A DNA stretch of 64,000 nt from assembly GCF_002105155.1 (NCBI RefSeq), contig NW_019028990.1, forward strand, positions 303,501 through 367,500. The letters run 5' to 3'. The DNA is from Lobosporangium transversale. Its lineage: Eukaryota > Mortierellomycota > Mortierellomycetes > Mortierellales > Mortierellaceae. Shown in pieces: positions 12,682 to 23,712 of the stretch (the first letter of the stretch is position 1; the number at the start of each line of letters is the position of its first letter). Made by a program: the position numbers and the translations under genes. The notes under the pieces are model-generated. The model was not told where the DNA came from. It worked only from the letters and a program-made list of their open reading frames with translations, and ran no database searches.

Positions 12682-12731
12682 ATTACGAAGAGAGAAAAAG
12701 AGTTAATTTCAAGTCCTTTGCTTTTTCCCGC

Positions 12732-12773
<42 letters not shown>

Positions 12774-13188
12774 TTTCCTTCATTTACCTTTTAGCCTCGT
12801 TGACAGTCTTGATACGACGTCCGCTCAAATCACGACAAGCATCTGTGTTGGTGGACTTTTGAGAAGACATCCGACCTCCTTGTGCACGCAACATACTTCC
12901 AAATCCTCCTTTGCCTCCACTCATACGCATCGTCAGTCCAAAACATCGGACCATCGGCGCAGTCGAATCCTCTCCTTCTTGTCTCTCAAACAAAAGCACA
13001 TGTTCATCATCCTCATCATTCCCTGCCGAAAGGGGTTCGCCTCCCGCTGTCTGTATTCGCTGATCCTCAATCGGAATCTGGTACATCTCAAACAAATGTT
13101 GCTTGAGATCCAGTAAACTAGGCGTCGACGACGCTGGGAAACTGATGGCCACAGAATTAGAGCCGAAAATCGAAACAATGGCCTCCAT
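11902..13188 (-). CDS. sde2: SDE2 splicing and genome-maintenance factor
   Basis: Exons are 12788-13188, 12181-12597 and 11902-12076; phases close to give 330 residues. Residues 1-92 form a ubiquitin-like fold followed by the processing site [11 protein letters not shown], where Gly91-Gly92 would be cleaved to expose Lys93. The next segment ([20 protein letters not shown], then NEAKRIAEYV) is the SDE2 family signature. The remainder is a charged helix, Ser/Ala-rich low complexity and an acidic tail. In fission yeast, Sde2 is activated by ubiquitin-specific proteases and then promotes excision of selected introns and heterochromatin silencing; in humans it also acts at stalled replication forks. 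The protein is expected in the nucleus. The start is the first ATG of the ubiquitin-like domain. Saccharomyces cerevisiae has no clear orthologue, which fits an intron-rich fungus. Confidence 0.92.
12644..12676. repeat. GA dinucleotide microsatellite in an SDE2 intron
   Basis: A GAGAGA run of about 30 bp lies in the first SDE2 intron, near GGGT repeats at 12622-12638. Confidence 0.8.
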
Positions 13189-13206
13189 GATTTATTACTA
13201 TTGTTA

Positions 13207-13241
<35 letters not shown>

Positions 13242-13769
13242 AGTTTTTCTTTTGATTGTTTGAATTGAGGTGATATGAAAGGTAGAGAGAGAAAGGATAC
13301 AGAAATGTTAATGTTCGGGATGATAGAGATGATAGAGATGACAAGAGATGAAATTTTGCTTCGCACACACCACACTCTTCCAGAACTTTTTGTTCTCGTG
13401 AGCTGAGCAAGGCTCGCCAGTCTGAGGTCGAAACCACGTGCAACGAATGAAAGTGCTGCAAGGCATGAGTTGCCAATTGAGCCAATTAGTGACCGCTCTT
13501 GCAAAAGCTTCCTACTCCCTGGCTGTGCTCACACCATGAGTACTACAGTACCCTATAGGCCTACAGGCTTGGTTCTCGTTCTCTTAAGCAGGACAACTTC
13601 CAACTGCTTTTTTTTTTTTTATTTTTTATTTTTTTATTTTTTAAAAAAAAGTTTATTCAAGTACATTATAAAAGAACGAAGCTATAAACATGAGAAGAAA
13701 AAAGAAAACGATCAAGATCAAGGTTAAAAACTCGAGCTCACAAGCAGACCATGACTGAGAAGTACTTGC
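13189..13769. other. Intergenic between SDE2 and calnexin
   Basis: No gene is seen. It contains a TTA microsatellite (about 13202-13238), directly upstream of the SDE2 start, and T-rich and A-rich stretches at 13609-13650. It should hold the SDE2 promoter and the calnexin 3' UTR. Confidence 0.5.
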
Positions 13770-14829
13770 TTATTCATCCTCCGCAGTAGTGGTGCGCCTG
13801 CGGGTCACAGATTCTTCCTTAAACTCTGCGTCGTCCTCTGCAGCAGCCTTGATGATCTCATCTTCATCATCTGGAGTCACCTCGTCAGTCTTCTTGGCCT
13901 TGGCAGCTGCCTTTACGCTCCCTACCTTGGGAGCAGCCGTCAACAGCCCGACAAAGATGAGAGCTAGACCCAATGTGGCACCAACAACAGCTGCAATGGC
14001 GGCAGACACAGCAGGTCGGCTGTGAATTGCGTTCACGGGATCCTCACGCGCCAGCTCAATGAATTCGCGGAGATGTTCAACAATAAAGCCCACGGGATTC
14101 TCCTTGAATTCAGGAAGTCCAGTCTTCTTGGGCGGGGGATTCACGAGCTCCTCTTGTTTCTTTTCCGACGCATACTTCACTTCCCAGGTCTCAGCCGCCA
14201 ATGCCTCTGCATCTGCGATCGAATGTCCAATGTAGATGTTATCAAAGAGAATATCCTTTTGCATTGTCCAAATCTCGAATCCAACTGCTCCAATCTTGTC
14301 AAAGTTCGAAGGATGAAGATCTTCAAAATAATCTGGATTAGGGATCTTACGAGGGGCCCAAACGCCCTTGTACTCTGGGTTATCAATCATGGGAGGAGAC
14401 CATTTGCCCTTATAGGCAGGGTTGGCGATGTAAGGACGTTCCCACTTGCCACATCCATGGTCTCGACATTTGGGATTAGGGATTGTGGGTGCGATCCAGT
14501 CACCGTCCTCCTCATCATCCCAGTCCTCGGGTTTAACAGCCTCTGGATCAGGGATTTCTGGCTGCTCATCCTCCAACCAATCGCTTGGCTTCGTTGCCTT
14601 TTCGTCCAAAATACGAGGTGGGGCGTCCTCATCCCAGTCATCAGGCTTGGTTGCCTTGGGATCAGGGATCTTTGCCTCCTCAACCCAGTTAGCAGGCTTC
14701 GTATCCTTGGGATCATCAATCTCCTTTGGTGGGTTAACAGGGGGCTGGAAGCTCTCCAATAACGATCCGCTGGATACAACTTCTTCATTGATTTTAATCT
14801 CGAAAGTCTGATCAGGCCTAAATTAAGGC

Positions 14830-14873
<44 letters not shown>

Positions 14874-15843
14874 GACAGCAATGTTAGTAGCCTAGGCTGG
14901 GTAGATGTGAATACAAGTATTTTTCAAGAACCAGATCAAAAAGCACAACGTACTTGACAATTAAAGTGTAAAGGTTGCTAAAGTGATTGAGCTTAGTCAT
15001 GGGTGCTGATTGGAGGTGTTTCTCCTCATAGACGCCCGTCTTGGGATTCCTATGGCGGAAGATGAAGTGGACTTTATTGGTTTGCCCACACTTGTCAGGT
15101 CCAAACATGATGGTGTAAGGTGTCTCGTTAGAAAACTCTTTGAACTTGATACCCTCGGGTGAGTCTGTCAAAAGCTTCATGTAGGCGCCACCACACTCCA
15201 ATCCTTCCTGAGCTTTGACCTCGTACCTGATTAATCACAAGGGAAAGGAAGAAGGTCATTAGTGTCTATCAAAATGGATTTGATTCCCACAATCAGTTTT
15301 GTAGAAGAAAAAAATAATAATGTCTTACTGAACAACAAGGGTCTTGTCCTTGTTATCGATAACCTCTGGAAGGGAAGCTGAAATAGCGTGATGTGTAGCA
15401 GGAGACTTTGCAACCAGTCCAAAATCACCCTTGATGCCGGGAAGAAGAGTAGGTTCCTCAACGCTCCATTTACCAACATAGCTAAAGACTTCGCCCTGGG
15501 CAGTTGTTTCTTTGGTGGCTTCACTGGCTGTCCAACGATCAGCCCAGTCCTGGGTAAATTGTTCCAAGAATGGAGCCTTGATCGAAGTTGCCTATCAAAA
15601 AAAAAATTTTTTTTATTAAAAAAACGCGAATCATTAGTATTAAGACGCGTTGGCTCATCTACCGATTTGTAGAACAAGTCCCTTTCGGTCCTTTCCTTCT
15701 CTTACCTTGAAAACAGGAAGTTCAGGAGCAACATGGCCACCAGGCATGTTGAATTGTTTTTGCTTATCATCATGAGCCGCGACCATAGTCACGGCGGAGG
15801 AGAGAGCCAGGAGGGTGACAAGACCCAAAGAGATGCGTGTCAT
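13770..15843 (-). CDS. cnx1: Calnexin, ER lectin chaperone
   Basis: Exons are 15706-15843, 15329-15591, 14954-15226 and 13770-14817, giving 573 residues with exact phase closure. Residues 1 to about 24 form a signal peptide. The lumenal lectin domain follows, with the family segment [20 protein letters not shown] near 225-244. The P domain (about 245-390) carries four copies of motif 1 (IPDPxAxKPxDWDE type) and motif 2 (GxWxxPxIxNPxY type), including the Cys pair in [11 protein letters not shown] transmembrane helix lies at about 495-520 and a charged cytosolic tail ends TTAEDE. Calnexin binds monoglucosylated N-glycans on folding glycoproteins in the ER membrane. It diverges from the ZUP1 gene; a TGACGTGGC element 234 bp upstream of the ATG suggests unfolded-protein-response control. 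Intron 3 holds a TAA microsatellite. Confidence 0.96.
14828..14872. repeat. TAA trinucleotide microsatellite in a calnexin intron
   Basis: About fourteen AAT/TAA units in the third calnexin intron. Confidence 0.9.
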
Positions 15844-16076
15844 AATTGGGAAAGCGAGTCGTTGAGTGCGAATGAATGAATGAATGTGAGAGAAGAAAGG
15901 GTGAAGAAGAAAGGCGTGGAGGAAAGTAAATGAAGGGGGAAAAAAAATAAAAAAAAGAAAAGGAAAGAAAACGAGAATAAAAAGAATGAATTCTAGTTGG
16001 ATTGGATTCGAATGGAACAATAAGAGAGGAGTATGTGAAGAGAGAGGGGAGGAGAAGTCAATGTTGCTGCCCAATC

Positions 16077-16085
16077 TGACGTGGC
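16077..16085 (-). promoter_or_regulatory. UPRE-like element upstream of calnexin
   Basis: TGACGTGGC lies between the divergent calnexin and ZUP1 starts, 234 bp from the calnexin ATG. TGACGTGG is the core recognised by ATF6/XBP1-type and related bZIP factors of the unfolded protein response, and calnexin is a classic target of that response. A CCAAT box lies 4 bp before its CGTGG core. Function is inferred from motif and context only; the motif also contains the generic bZIP core ACGT. Confidence 0.45.
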
Positions 16086-16327
16086 AACTGCTCAACCGCC
16101 ACCAAAAATATCTTGTGTACATGGAATAATGTAAACTGTACTGTGATAATTTAATCTCGCCTGAGACATCTGACATTCCGTCCCACAGAATTGCAAACCG
16201 TCATTTGCCTACCCACCCTGAGAGCCAATGCAGCTCTAATCCAGAAGAAAGAAAAGAAGAAGAAAAAAAAAAAAAAAAAACAAAGACTAACAGCGCAGCA
16301 TTGTCACTAAAAGCATCGGCGATTTCC

Positions 16328-16808
16328 ATGACATCAACAAACGACAATGAGGCATACTCTTGTCCCATGTGCCACGAACCCTTTATTGGTAACCTCGCTG
16401 CTTTCGAGAGCCATGTCCAAGGTCATTTTGAAGACTCTACTTTGTCAGGAACATATACTCCCCCCGGATTCTTGGATGAACCCGAAAACAAAACGGCTAC
16501 CATAACCGCAGCCTCCTTATATGATATTTATGACCAAACCTCATCCATTTCCCCCTTCACAGTTGAGTGCGATGCTCCCGGCTGCGGCATGATGGGTAAC
16601 AACTTGACAACTTAGACTTGTTAATGGATAAATTTACCATAGAATTACAGCAAGGAACCTAATCAAAGTTTAATGAATTATCAACATCAACTCCTTCTTA
16701 GTTAATTTCGAAGAAATGGCAGAACATACAGACAGGCACCTAGCAATGCGGATTCAGGATCAAGAAAGCGCAGCTATATTTGAAGAGGTAATCAACCTAA
16801 CGAATGTA

Positions 16809-16839
<31 letters not shown>

Positions 16840-18253
16840 CTTTTTTTCTTTTCTCGTTTTCATACTTAGCAGGGTTGACAATGAATTGATGCAATTATAC
16901 AATTTGCAGGTAAATAATAATTCCACAAAGCGATCAAGAGGTCATTCACCCAATATATCAAGTGTGTTCAATAGTGCAAAGAGATCACAGGGTGATCCAT
17001 TTACTGTAAAAACCACACCCACTGTCCAGTCAAGAAAGAAGACTATACCAATAGGACAGGCAACTATGGATGGATTCATCACGCGTAGCACGCGAGACCA
17101 AATGCCTTCCAAGAATCAAATAGAGTACAAACAACCTCAACCACAGAATACATTTGCCTCTATTAGTCGGACAGACCAGACAGAGCAAATGAATAATGTC
17201 ACTGGAATCAAGGGCTTAATTGCGAAAACGAGATTGTTGCTTGATATTTCACTGGATCAAGGTTTCACCAAACAAGCATATTTGGCTGATCCATCTGTAC
17301 TCTTTTGTCAGGGCGATAAAACTGATCGTGGCTGGGGATGCGGCTACCGAAACGTACAAATGATGTTATCCTATGTAGCCCAGCAAGCGGCGCCTCATTC
17401 TACACCTACATCTACATCCACATCCACATCTACATCCACATCTACCTCTACTACTCCCTTGGCTTCCGACCACATTGATATTCCTTCTATTCCAGATCTA
17501 CAGAAACAGCTAGAATATGCTTGGGCCGCTGGTTTTGACCCGGCTGGGGCCAATCAATTGGGGCACAGAGTCAAGGGCACTCGAAAATGGATTGGCACTA
17601 CAGAGGCCTGGTCTATCTTGTGCTCCCTCGGCATTCGATGCCACATTCTCGATTTTCATACGCCTACAGGTCCTAATAGTTCACATCCCGTCATGCTCTC
17701 AGCAGTGCTTAACTACTTCCGAACGCCTGATTGGTCTCCTCTAACGGCTCCAGAACTGCATAGAGTCGTAGATTATGAGCTGCATGAAGAAGGCCCCAAA
17801 ATCATCCAGACACATAAACCACCACTGTATATGCAACATCAAGGCCATTCACGTACCGTCATTGGGATAGAGATCTTGGCAACCGGAGAATTGAATTTAC
17901 TGGTCTTTGATCCTGGACGATGGCTTCACAAGGCCATCCCGATGTTACAAAACCAACAAGTCTCTAGAGCTCATTCGCAAACCTTGGGTACCAAAGTGAG
18001 GACAAAGGATGGTTTATTGGATGCACAATATTTGCTCAAGGCATTCCGGCTTCCAGTGAGCGTGGGAATATCTAAATCGCAGTATCAACTGCTTGGTATA
18101 TCTGGCCTGTATCAGGAAAAACCACACCCAAGTCAAGCACCACGTGACCGGATCAGACTTCAACTCTGCACGAGAAACCCATCGCTTTCTATCGGTTGGG
18201 ATGATGAAGAAGCTGAGCAGAGTAAACTCGTAAGCAGCACTCGTGTCCCTTGA
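16328..18253 (+). CDS. ZUP1/ZUFSP-type peptidase C78, zinc-finger deubiquitinase
   Basis: Exons are 16328-16595, 16702-16787 and 16910-18253, giving 565 residues. Two C2H2 fingers lie at the N terminus (Cys12, Cys15, His29, His33; Cys81, Cys86, His98, His102). A MIU-like acidic helix follows (LAMRIQDQESAAIFEE). The catalytic domain has Cys262 in DRGWGCGYRNVQ, His431 in MQHQGHSRTVIGIE and Asp452 in LLVFDPGRW, the peptidase C78 (UFSP/ZUFSP) triad. Between Cys and His is a Ser/Thr-rich insert encoded by an ACATCT-type repeat (about 17398-17455). Animal ZUP1 cuts K63-linked ubiquitin chains and supports genome stability; fission yeast Mug105 is a related protease. The finger architecture favours ZUP1 activity over UFM1 processing, but this is inference. 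The second intron contains a long poly(T) tract, and only the acceptor at 16909 keeps the frame. Confidence 0.88.
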
Positions 18254-18941
18254 ACTGTCGGGACGTGCTACATCACTTTCTTTATTTAGTATCAATATAT
18301 CCATTGTATTTCTAAATATTAAAAGGCAGCAAAAAATTTAATGCTTGACTCTTGCTAAGGCTCTGTATATATATATATATATATATAAAAGAGAACTCGT
18401 TACTAAGGTACATGTACTAAGGTATTGGATGCGCTGGCCATTTTTCAGCTGGGACGTAGTTAGTCCATATACCACACTTAAATAAATAGCTCAAGAAAGA
18501 AAGAGGTGACTGGATCCTATCAAGCATTAGTAGCTGGTCTTAAGGAAGAATGGAATCGAGTGATTTAGGCCGACGGGTCATCCTTTGCAGTCTATGAACA
18601 CCTTCGTTACACATATAAGGGCTTTGCGTACGACAGAGAGAAAGTGCAAGTATGGGTTGCCTTGCGCCAAGTTTCCTAGAGTGGTAGGACATGGGACATG
18701 ATGGTCAGAGAAGCATACATAACAGTGATTGGCCCTATCGCTCACATATCACATAGTACATAGTAATCTAACTATTAGTCGTAAATATTCCATCATCCAC
18801 ATTTAATGACTCTAGTAAATGATCATAAACACTTTTCAACATCTACAACGCCCCTTGGTTGATTGTAATTGGACATGGTCATTGAGTTAGACTATGTTTC
18901 GTAGAAGATGTATACAAAGGCGAAATAGCCAGGTTTACAGC

Positions 18942-18976
<35 letters not shown>

Positions 18977-20442
18977 CTCCATTCTCGCGGATGCGCTTCA
19001 AAAGTACCGCAAGTAGCTCAAAGAACCTTCTAAATCTCACAATGGCTCCTTGGTGAGGAGCGAAACAGCTTACCAGAAGTGAAACTGGGAAACCTTATTT
19101 AGTCTACATATCTCCACTAGCCTGGAAACTTTGGGTGGATGGCTTGCTCATCAGTAAGCGCACACACTGCTTTACCCATTCATATAGCGCGTCTCCAAAA
19201 TCTTGATGAATTATACTATGTTAACCTCTTTAAACTGATTTGTAAAGTTCCGTGTTAGTTGACATTTCCTCATTGGCCCGCACGTGACGGGAGATAAAGT
19301 TTTCTTGATCCCTTTGAAAACGGCTCTCTTGAATGGTGCCAGATGTCTTAAAAAGGAAAGAAAAAAAAAAAAAAAAAAAAAAAAAAAAGCCGTTTGATAT
19401 GTGGTGAATGACGATGGTTTTTTTTTTTTTTTTTTTTTTTTACTATTTGATTCCTGGACGAATCTTCCTTACTCATATATCTATAAAACATAATTAACGG
19501 TGGAACAACAAGTGTCTACAGCTGCATGATCGCCTGATAGTTCGTACATGTAACGTTTACAAGTCAAATGAACGATTTGAGCTGCGATTTTACTGGACAA
19601 GTTCCGAAGAGAAGGACCTTCTATTAGTTCTTGGTACAGGTCAATGACCAGTCCCCTTCGCAGCCTCCCCTCTCAGTTTCCGATCGATCTGTTTTGTCAT
19701 GGCTACTAACAAATCACGAGGACCAAGGCGCATAAACACATGCAATCGTAGTATTTGACCTGGGGTCGTTATGACACTCAAACATATTTCGTTGTTAGTC
19801 CTGGGAGTATCTCCACTTGCGAAATCTAGATGCACATATCCAATCAATCATAAGGAGTCTTACAAAAAAGAGAAAGGAAAAAAACGCGACTTTTTTTTTT
19901 TTGTTTGTTTGTTTCTCCTGGTACCTCTGTCTTCTTGTAAGGTCTTAGTGTCGCTTTTTTTCAGGTTCTCTCCTCTTACTTTTCCATTGTATATGTTTTT
20001 TGTTATTGTTTTATTTACTAATTTATCTTGTTATCAGTTAATAACATACATTTATACATTTAAGAGTCTTTATTACTATTATTATTACTATTATTATTAC
20101 TATTATTATTATTTCTTTGCTGTTAAACGGTGTATCATTTGCAGGTTACCAACGTCTGTCCTTAATTGTACTCTATCGAGGCAAAGCGGCAAGTCTTGCA
20201 TACATGCTAACGAGAAAAAGGAAATATAAGGATCGCTTCAGTCATCCTTCTCCTTTGTCATTCTTTCATATAAAATCCTTTCCCAAATTCCACATGTTCG
20301 TCTTTCTTCTAATCAAATTACTCACCTGATAGTTATAGAAAACAAGGAAAAAAATATATATATACATACATACATACACCCTGATTCTTCTTCCGGATTC
20401 TTCTTCCATTATAATTACCTCTTCCACTTTTATTTTACAAAG
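18254..20442. other. 2.2-kb gene-free region
   Basis: No supported gene, tRNA or snRNA is seen. It holds TA repeats (18365-18388), poly(A) at 18945-18972 and 19361-19388, poly(T) at 19418-19441, and a TTA/TTACTA microsatellite (about 20068-20113). The last part should be the promoter of the thioesterase gene. Confidence 0.45.
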
Positions 20443-21247
20443 ATGCAGCGCTTTGATTTGAACCCAATGTTGACTCGTTTATCACTCTTGTCTCGCAACC
20501 TCAGTGGCGCTTATACAAGATCCCCAAGAGCACTGTCATCTACCCTGCCAACGCCTTCAGCAGGACAGCATAGATACTTGAGTACAAAGGGGCCCTTGCG
20601 GTTTAATGTGTCTGATAACCGTCCTCAGGAGATGACATCTTCTGTTACTGCTCCTCATCTTAATTTCCCTCATCCACTACCACCGCCACCACCACCACCA
20701 CCACTTTCTCATGCTCCTTTTTATCCATTGCAAGGTATAAAAAATAAAAAAAATAAAAAGATTAGTTTGGGAAGAATCAGGTCTTTATCTTTGGATAAAG
20801 TGTGCTTCGCCCATCCAACCCAAAAAAGGAAATCAAAGAATGTCTAATTAGGGCTTTTTTTTAATTTTATCTTAGGCTCAAAAATTAGTATGGCAAAGAA
20901 TAGCAAAGCTATCAATATAAAACCAAATATCTCTTGGATGGAGAAGTTGGCTCAAGATCATCGAACTACTTCCACCTCAAAGACCTCAAACATTACAGGT
21001 TCCAAAGCCATTGAAAACAAGAATCCATCTCCTGAGGTTCATCCTCCACCCAAGAGACGCCAATTGGCCTTGAAGACCATGAAAGATTCTTATACAGAGG
21101 TTGTCATGCCCTTTACAAAGGACAAGAGTTTATTGGAGGAATATATCAACGTCAACGGCACCGTTAGGTAAAAGAAAATAATATATATATATATATATAT
21201 GATTGGCATAATGTTTACCATTGCTTGATTAGCCCTATCTCTCTCTC

Positions 21248-21289
<42 letters not shown>

Positions 21290-22005
21290 ATGTTCTTTAT
21301 CATCAACTTACTGATTGATTTATATCCAACTTTTTTTCTTTCTTTCTTTTTCTTTTTCTTTTTTTTTTTTTTAAAAAAAAAAAGACATGGCAAAATCATG
21401 GAGGATTTAGATGCGTTAGCAGCTGCCATTTCATATAAACATTGTGGATATGAACTGGCAGATAGTTCGGATTTGACGATCGTCACCGCCTCTGTAGACC
21501 GGATCGATTTCCTAAAACCGATTGCCGCTAATGATTTGCGGCTTTCTGGACATGTTACATATGTCGGATATAGCTCTATGGAAGGTAATTTTCGCATATA
21601 AATATAAATATATTTATATTTATATTTATATTTGTGTTTTAAAAGAGAGGGGGAAAGAAAAATGAGAGAGAGACCAATCATCTAAAATATAATATCTTGA
21701 CCATTGCATCCTATATATCGTATATATATAGTCCAAATGAAGATGGAAGAGATATTTCCCGACCATCCCGAGAAAAAAGCTACCATTTTGGTGGCACTGT
21801 TTACCATGGTGGCAAGGGATGCAACCACAGGCAAGGCAGCACAAGTGAATCCCTTGTCACTTCAAGATGACAATGAAAAGAAGCTATTCCAAATGGGAGA
21901 AGGTAAAGATGTCTTTTTTTTTTTTTTTTGAAAGAGAAAAAAAAAAAAAAAAAAAAAAAAGAACCAATTTAACATCGAGATGTTATCTTTTTCTATTTCT
22001 ATTTC

Positions 22006-22037
<32 letters not shown>

Positions 22038-22824
22038 AAGACCATAAAGCTAGAAAGCGCACAGAAAGTGAAAGGGCACTCACAAAACGTCCTCCGACTG
22101 AAGAAGAGCGTTTCTTGATTCATGATCTTTATTTGGAGTATTCCAAATATGAGAACTCTCAGCTGAATTGCTCAAAGCCAGATGATGTCCAGTGGATGGG
22201 TGATACAAAGATGAGTTCCGTTCAAATCATGCAGCCGCAAGACCGTAACGTCCATCACAAGGTAAATAAGAATAATGATAAGAATAATAATAATAATGAT
22301 AATAGCAATAATAACAGCAACATTAGCCAGTTCAATGTTGAAGAAGGAGGAGAAAAAAAAAAAAAAACATCCTTCTCCTCGATATGATACTAAGAGTCTT
22401 TTATTTATATATATAGATTTTCGGTGGATATCTGATCCGTTTAGCTTATGAACTTGCATTCTGTAACGCTTCAGTCTTTATCAGGAACCGACCGATATTC
22501 TTGGCTCTGGATGAGATTGCGTTCCGCAAACCAGTGAGTGTTGGCACCACCTTGGCCCTGGATTCACAAATTGCGTATTCAGGGGGAGGAGAACACCACT
22601 CGTTCCAAGTGATGGTCAAGGCCGATATCCTTGATATCAAAAACAATACTCGAGAGACCTGCAATACTTTTTGGTTCACCTTCAGTGATCCTCGAAAGGA
22701 TCATCTTACCCCAAAGGTCTTGCCCCGAACTTATGCAGAATCTGTGCTTTACCTCGAAGGCAAACGTAGAAGGATAGAAGGCGCCAAGCTAGCTCAATTG
22801 AACCGCAAGAACTTGGGAATGTAA
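20443..22824 (+). CDS. Acyl-CoA thioesterase, ACOT9-type, mitochondrial
   Basis: Six exons (20443-20734, 20876-21167, 21385-21584, 21732-21902, 22041-22261, 22417-22824) join in frame to 527 residues. The N terminus is basic and Ser/Arg-rich without acidic residues in its first part, typical of a mitochondrial presequence, and is followed by a polyproline linker. Two hotdog domains follow: the first starts at about 196 with HGKIMEDLDALAAAISY, the second at about 393 with IFGGYLIRLAYELAFCNA and a GTTLALDSQI segment. This double-hotdog arrangement is that of ACOT9/ACOT10, which hydrolyse acyl-CoA to free acid and CoA in mitochondria and help control acyl-CoA pools. Introns 3 and 5 carry a poly(T) tract that runs into poly(A) right at the 3' splice site. 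No key motif appears to be missing. Confidence 0.9.
21253..21285. repeat. TA dinucleotide repeat in an intron
   Basis: A TA run of about 33 bp in the second thioesterase intron. A shorter TA run lies at 21181-21200 in the same intron. Confidence 0.85.
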
Positions 22825-22842
22825 ATCAACAAACAAACAAAC

Positions 22843-22874
<32 letters not shown>

Positions 22875-23712
22875 CATGTTCATGTACATTTCATCGGGTT
22901 TTTTAAACTTGAACGTTTGGCCAAATAAATAGGGCGCCTATTTCTAAAAAATAAAAAAAATAAAATAAGGTAGCCAACAAATAGGCCATTGACACATCAG
23001 AAATGCGGCTCCAGAATTGCCATATTTCGAGTATCCCTTGGTGGATTTCACTCAACCCAAAAGAAAAAAAAAAAAAAAAAAAGAGGATCCTAAACCCCTT
23101 TAACAAACTGGATGCGAAGATCCAGGGGGGAATGTATAAAATATAATAAAATAAAATAATTAAGGGGATTGTCTGTCTTATTTCAACGACGTATTTGATG
23201 TAGCCGATTTATTTTCAAATCCCTATTATTTCCACTCAAGGACACTAAAAATTATAATGGAGAGGACACCAACACATCGTTTTGCAACAGTAAAAATAAA
23301 GTAATGTGAGATGATGAGTGAATGATATCTTTGTGACTTTAGTGGACTTCTCCTACGCTCTTTGAGCGGATATGGTTATGAATACCTTTGATCTGGACAT
23401 CGGGAATGGAGTTCTATTGAGTAATGATTTCAAGCTGCAGGTTGAGTTCTACATTGGTTGTCTGCAACCATGGTCACTACCATTCAAGAGCACCTCCCTT
23501 CCAAACGTGGCTACTACACCTTCAGCCGACGGATGCAAATAAACAGCACTCGTGGACGAAACTATAGTCAGTAGAGCACACCAATATGACCTTAAGTGGC
23601 GAAGCTGAAGGTCGACTCGACTGTATTACAGCATCTGTTGCTCAGAGAAGAGGAATGAAGGGTCTTTGCATCTTGTCAACATTCCTTCCTCATCCTTCGA
23701 ATCATCACCGAG
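22825..23712. other. Intergenic, thioesterase 3' end to LRR gene
   Basis: AAAC and TTTA tetranucleotide runs (about 22828-22874) follow the thioesterase stop. A poly(A) tract lies at 23065-23083. No gene is supported. The right arm of the LRR duplication begins near 23690. Confidence 0.5.

Noticed and set aside
14022-14762. 246-codon plus-strand ORF opposite calnexin
   Set aside because: It is antisense to the calnexin P domain, which is unambiguous on the minus strand.
16886-16909. ORF start used as the third exon start of the ZUP1 gene
   Set aside because: Joining there leaves the frame unsupported. The AG at 16909 keeps phase 0 and codes VNNNSTKR directly after exon 2.
18254-20442. tRNA or snRNA genes in the gene-free stretch
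   Set aside because: I found no tRNA B-box-like GGTTCGAATCC sequence and no U2 or U6 signature on either strand.
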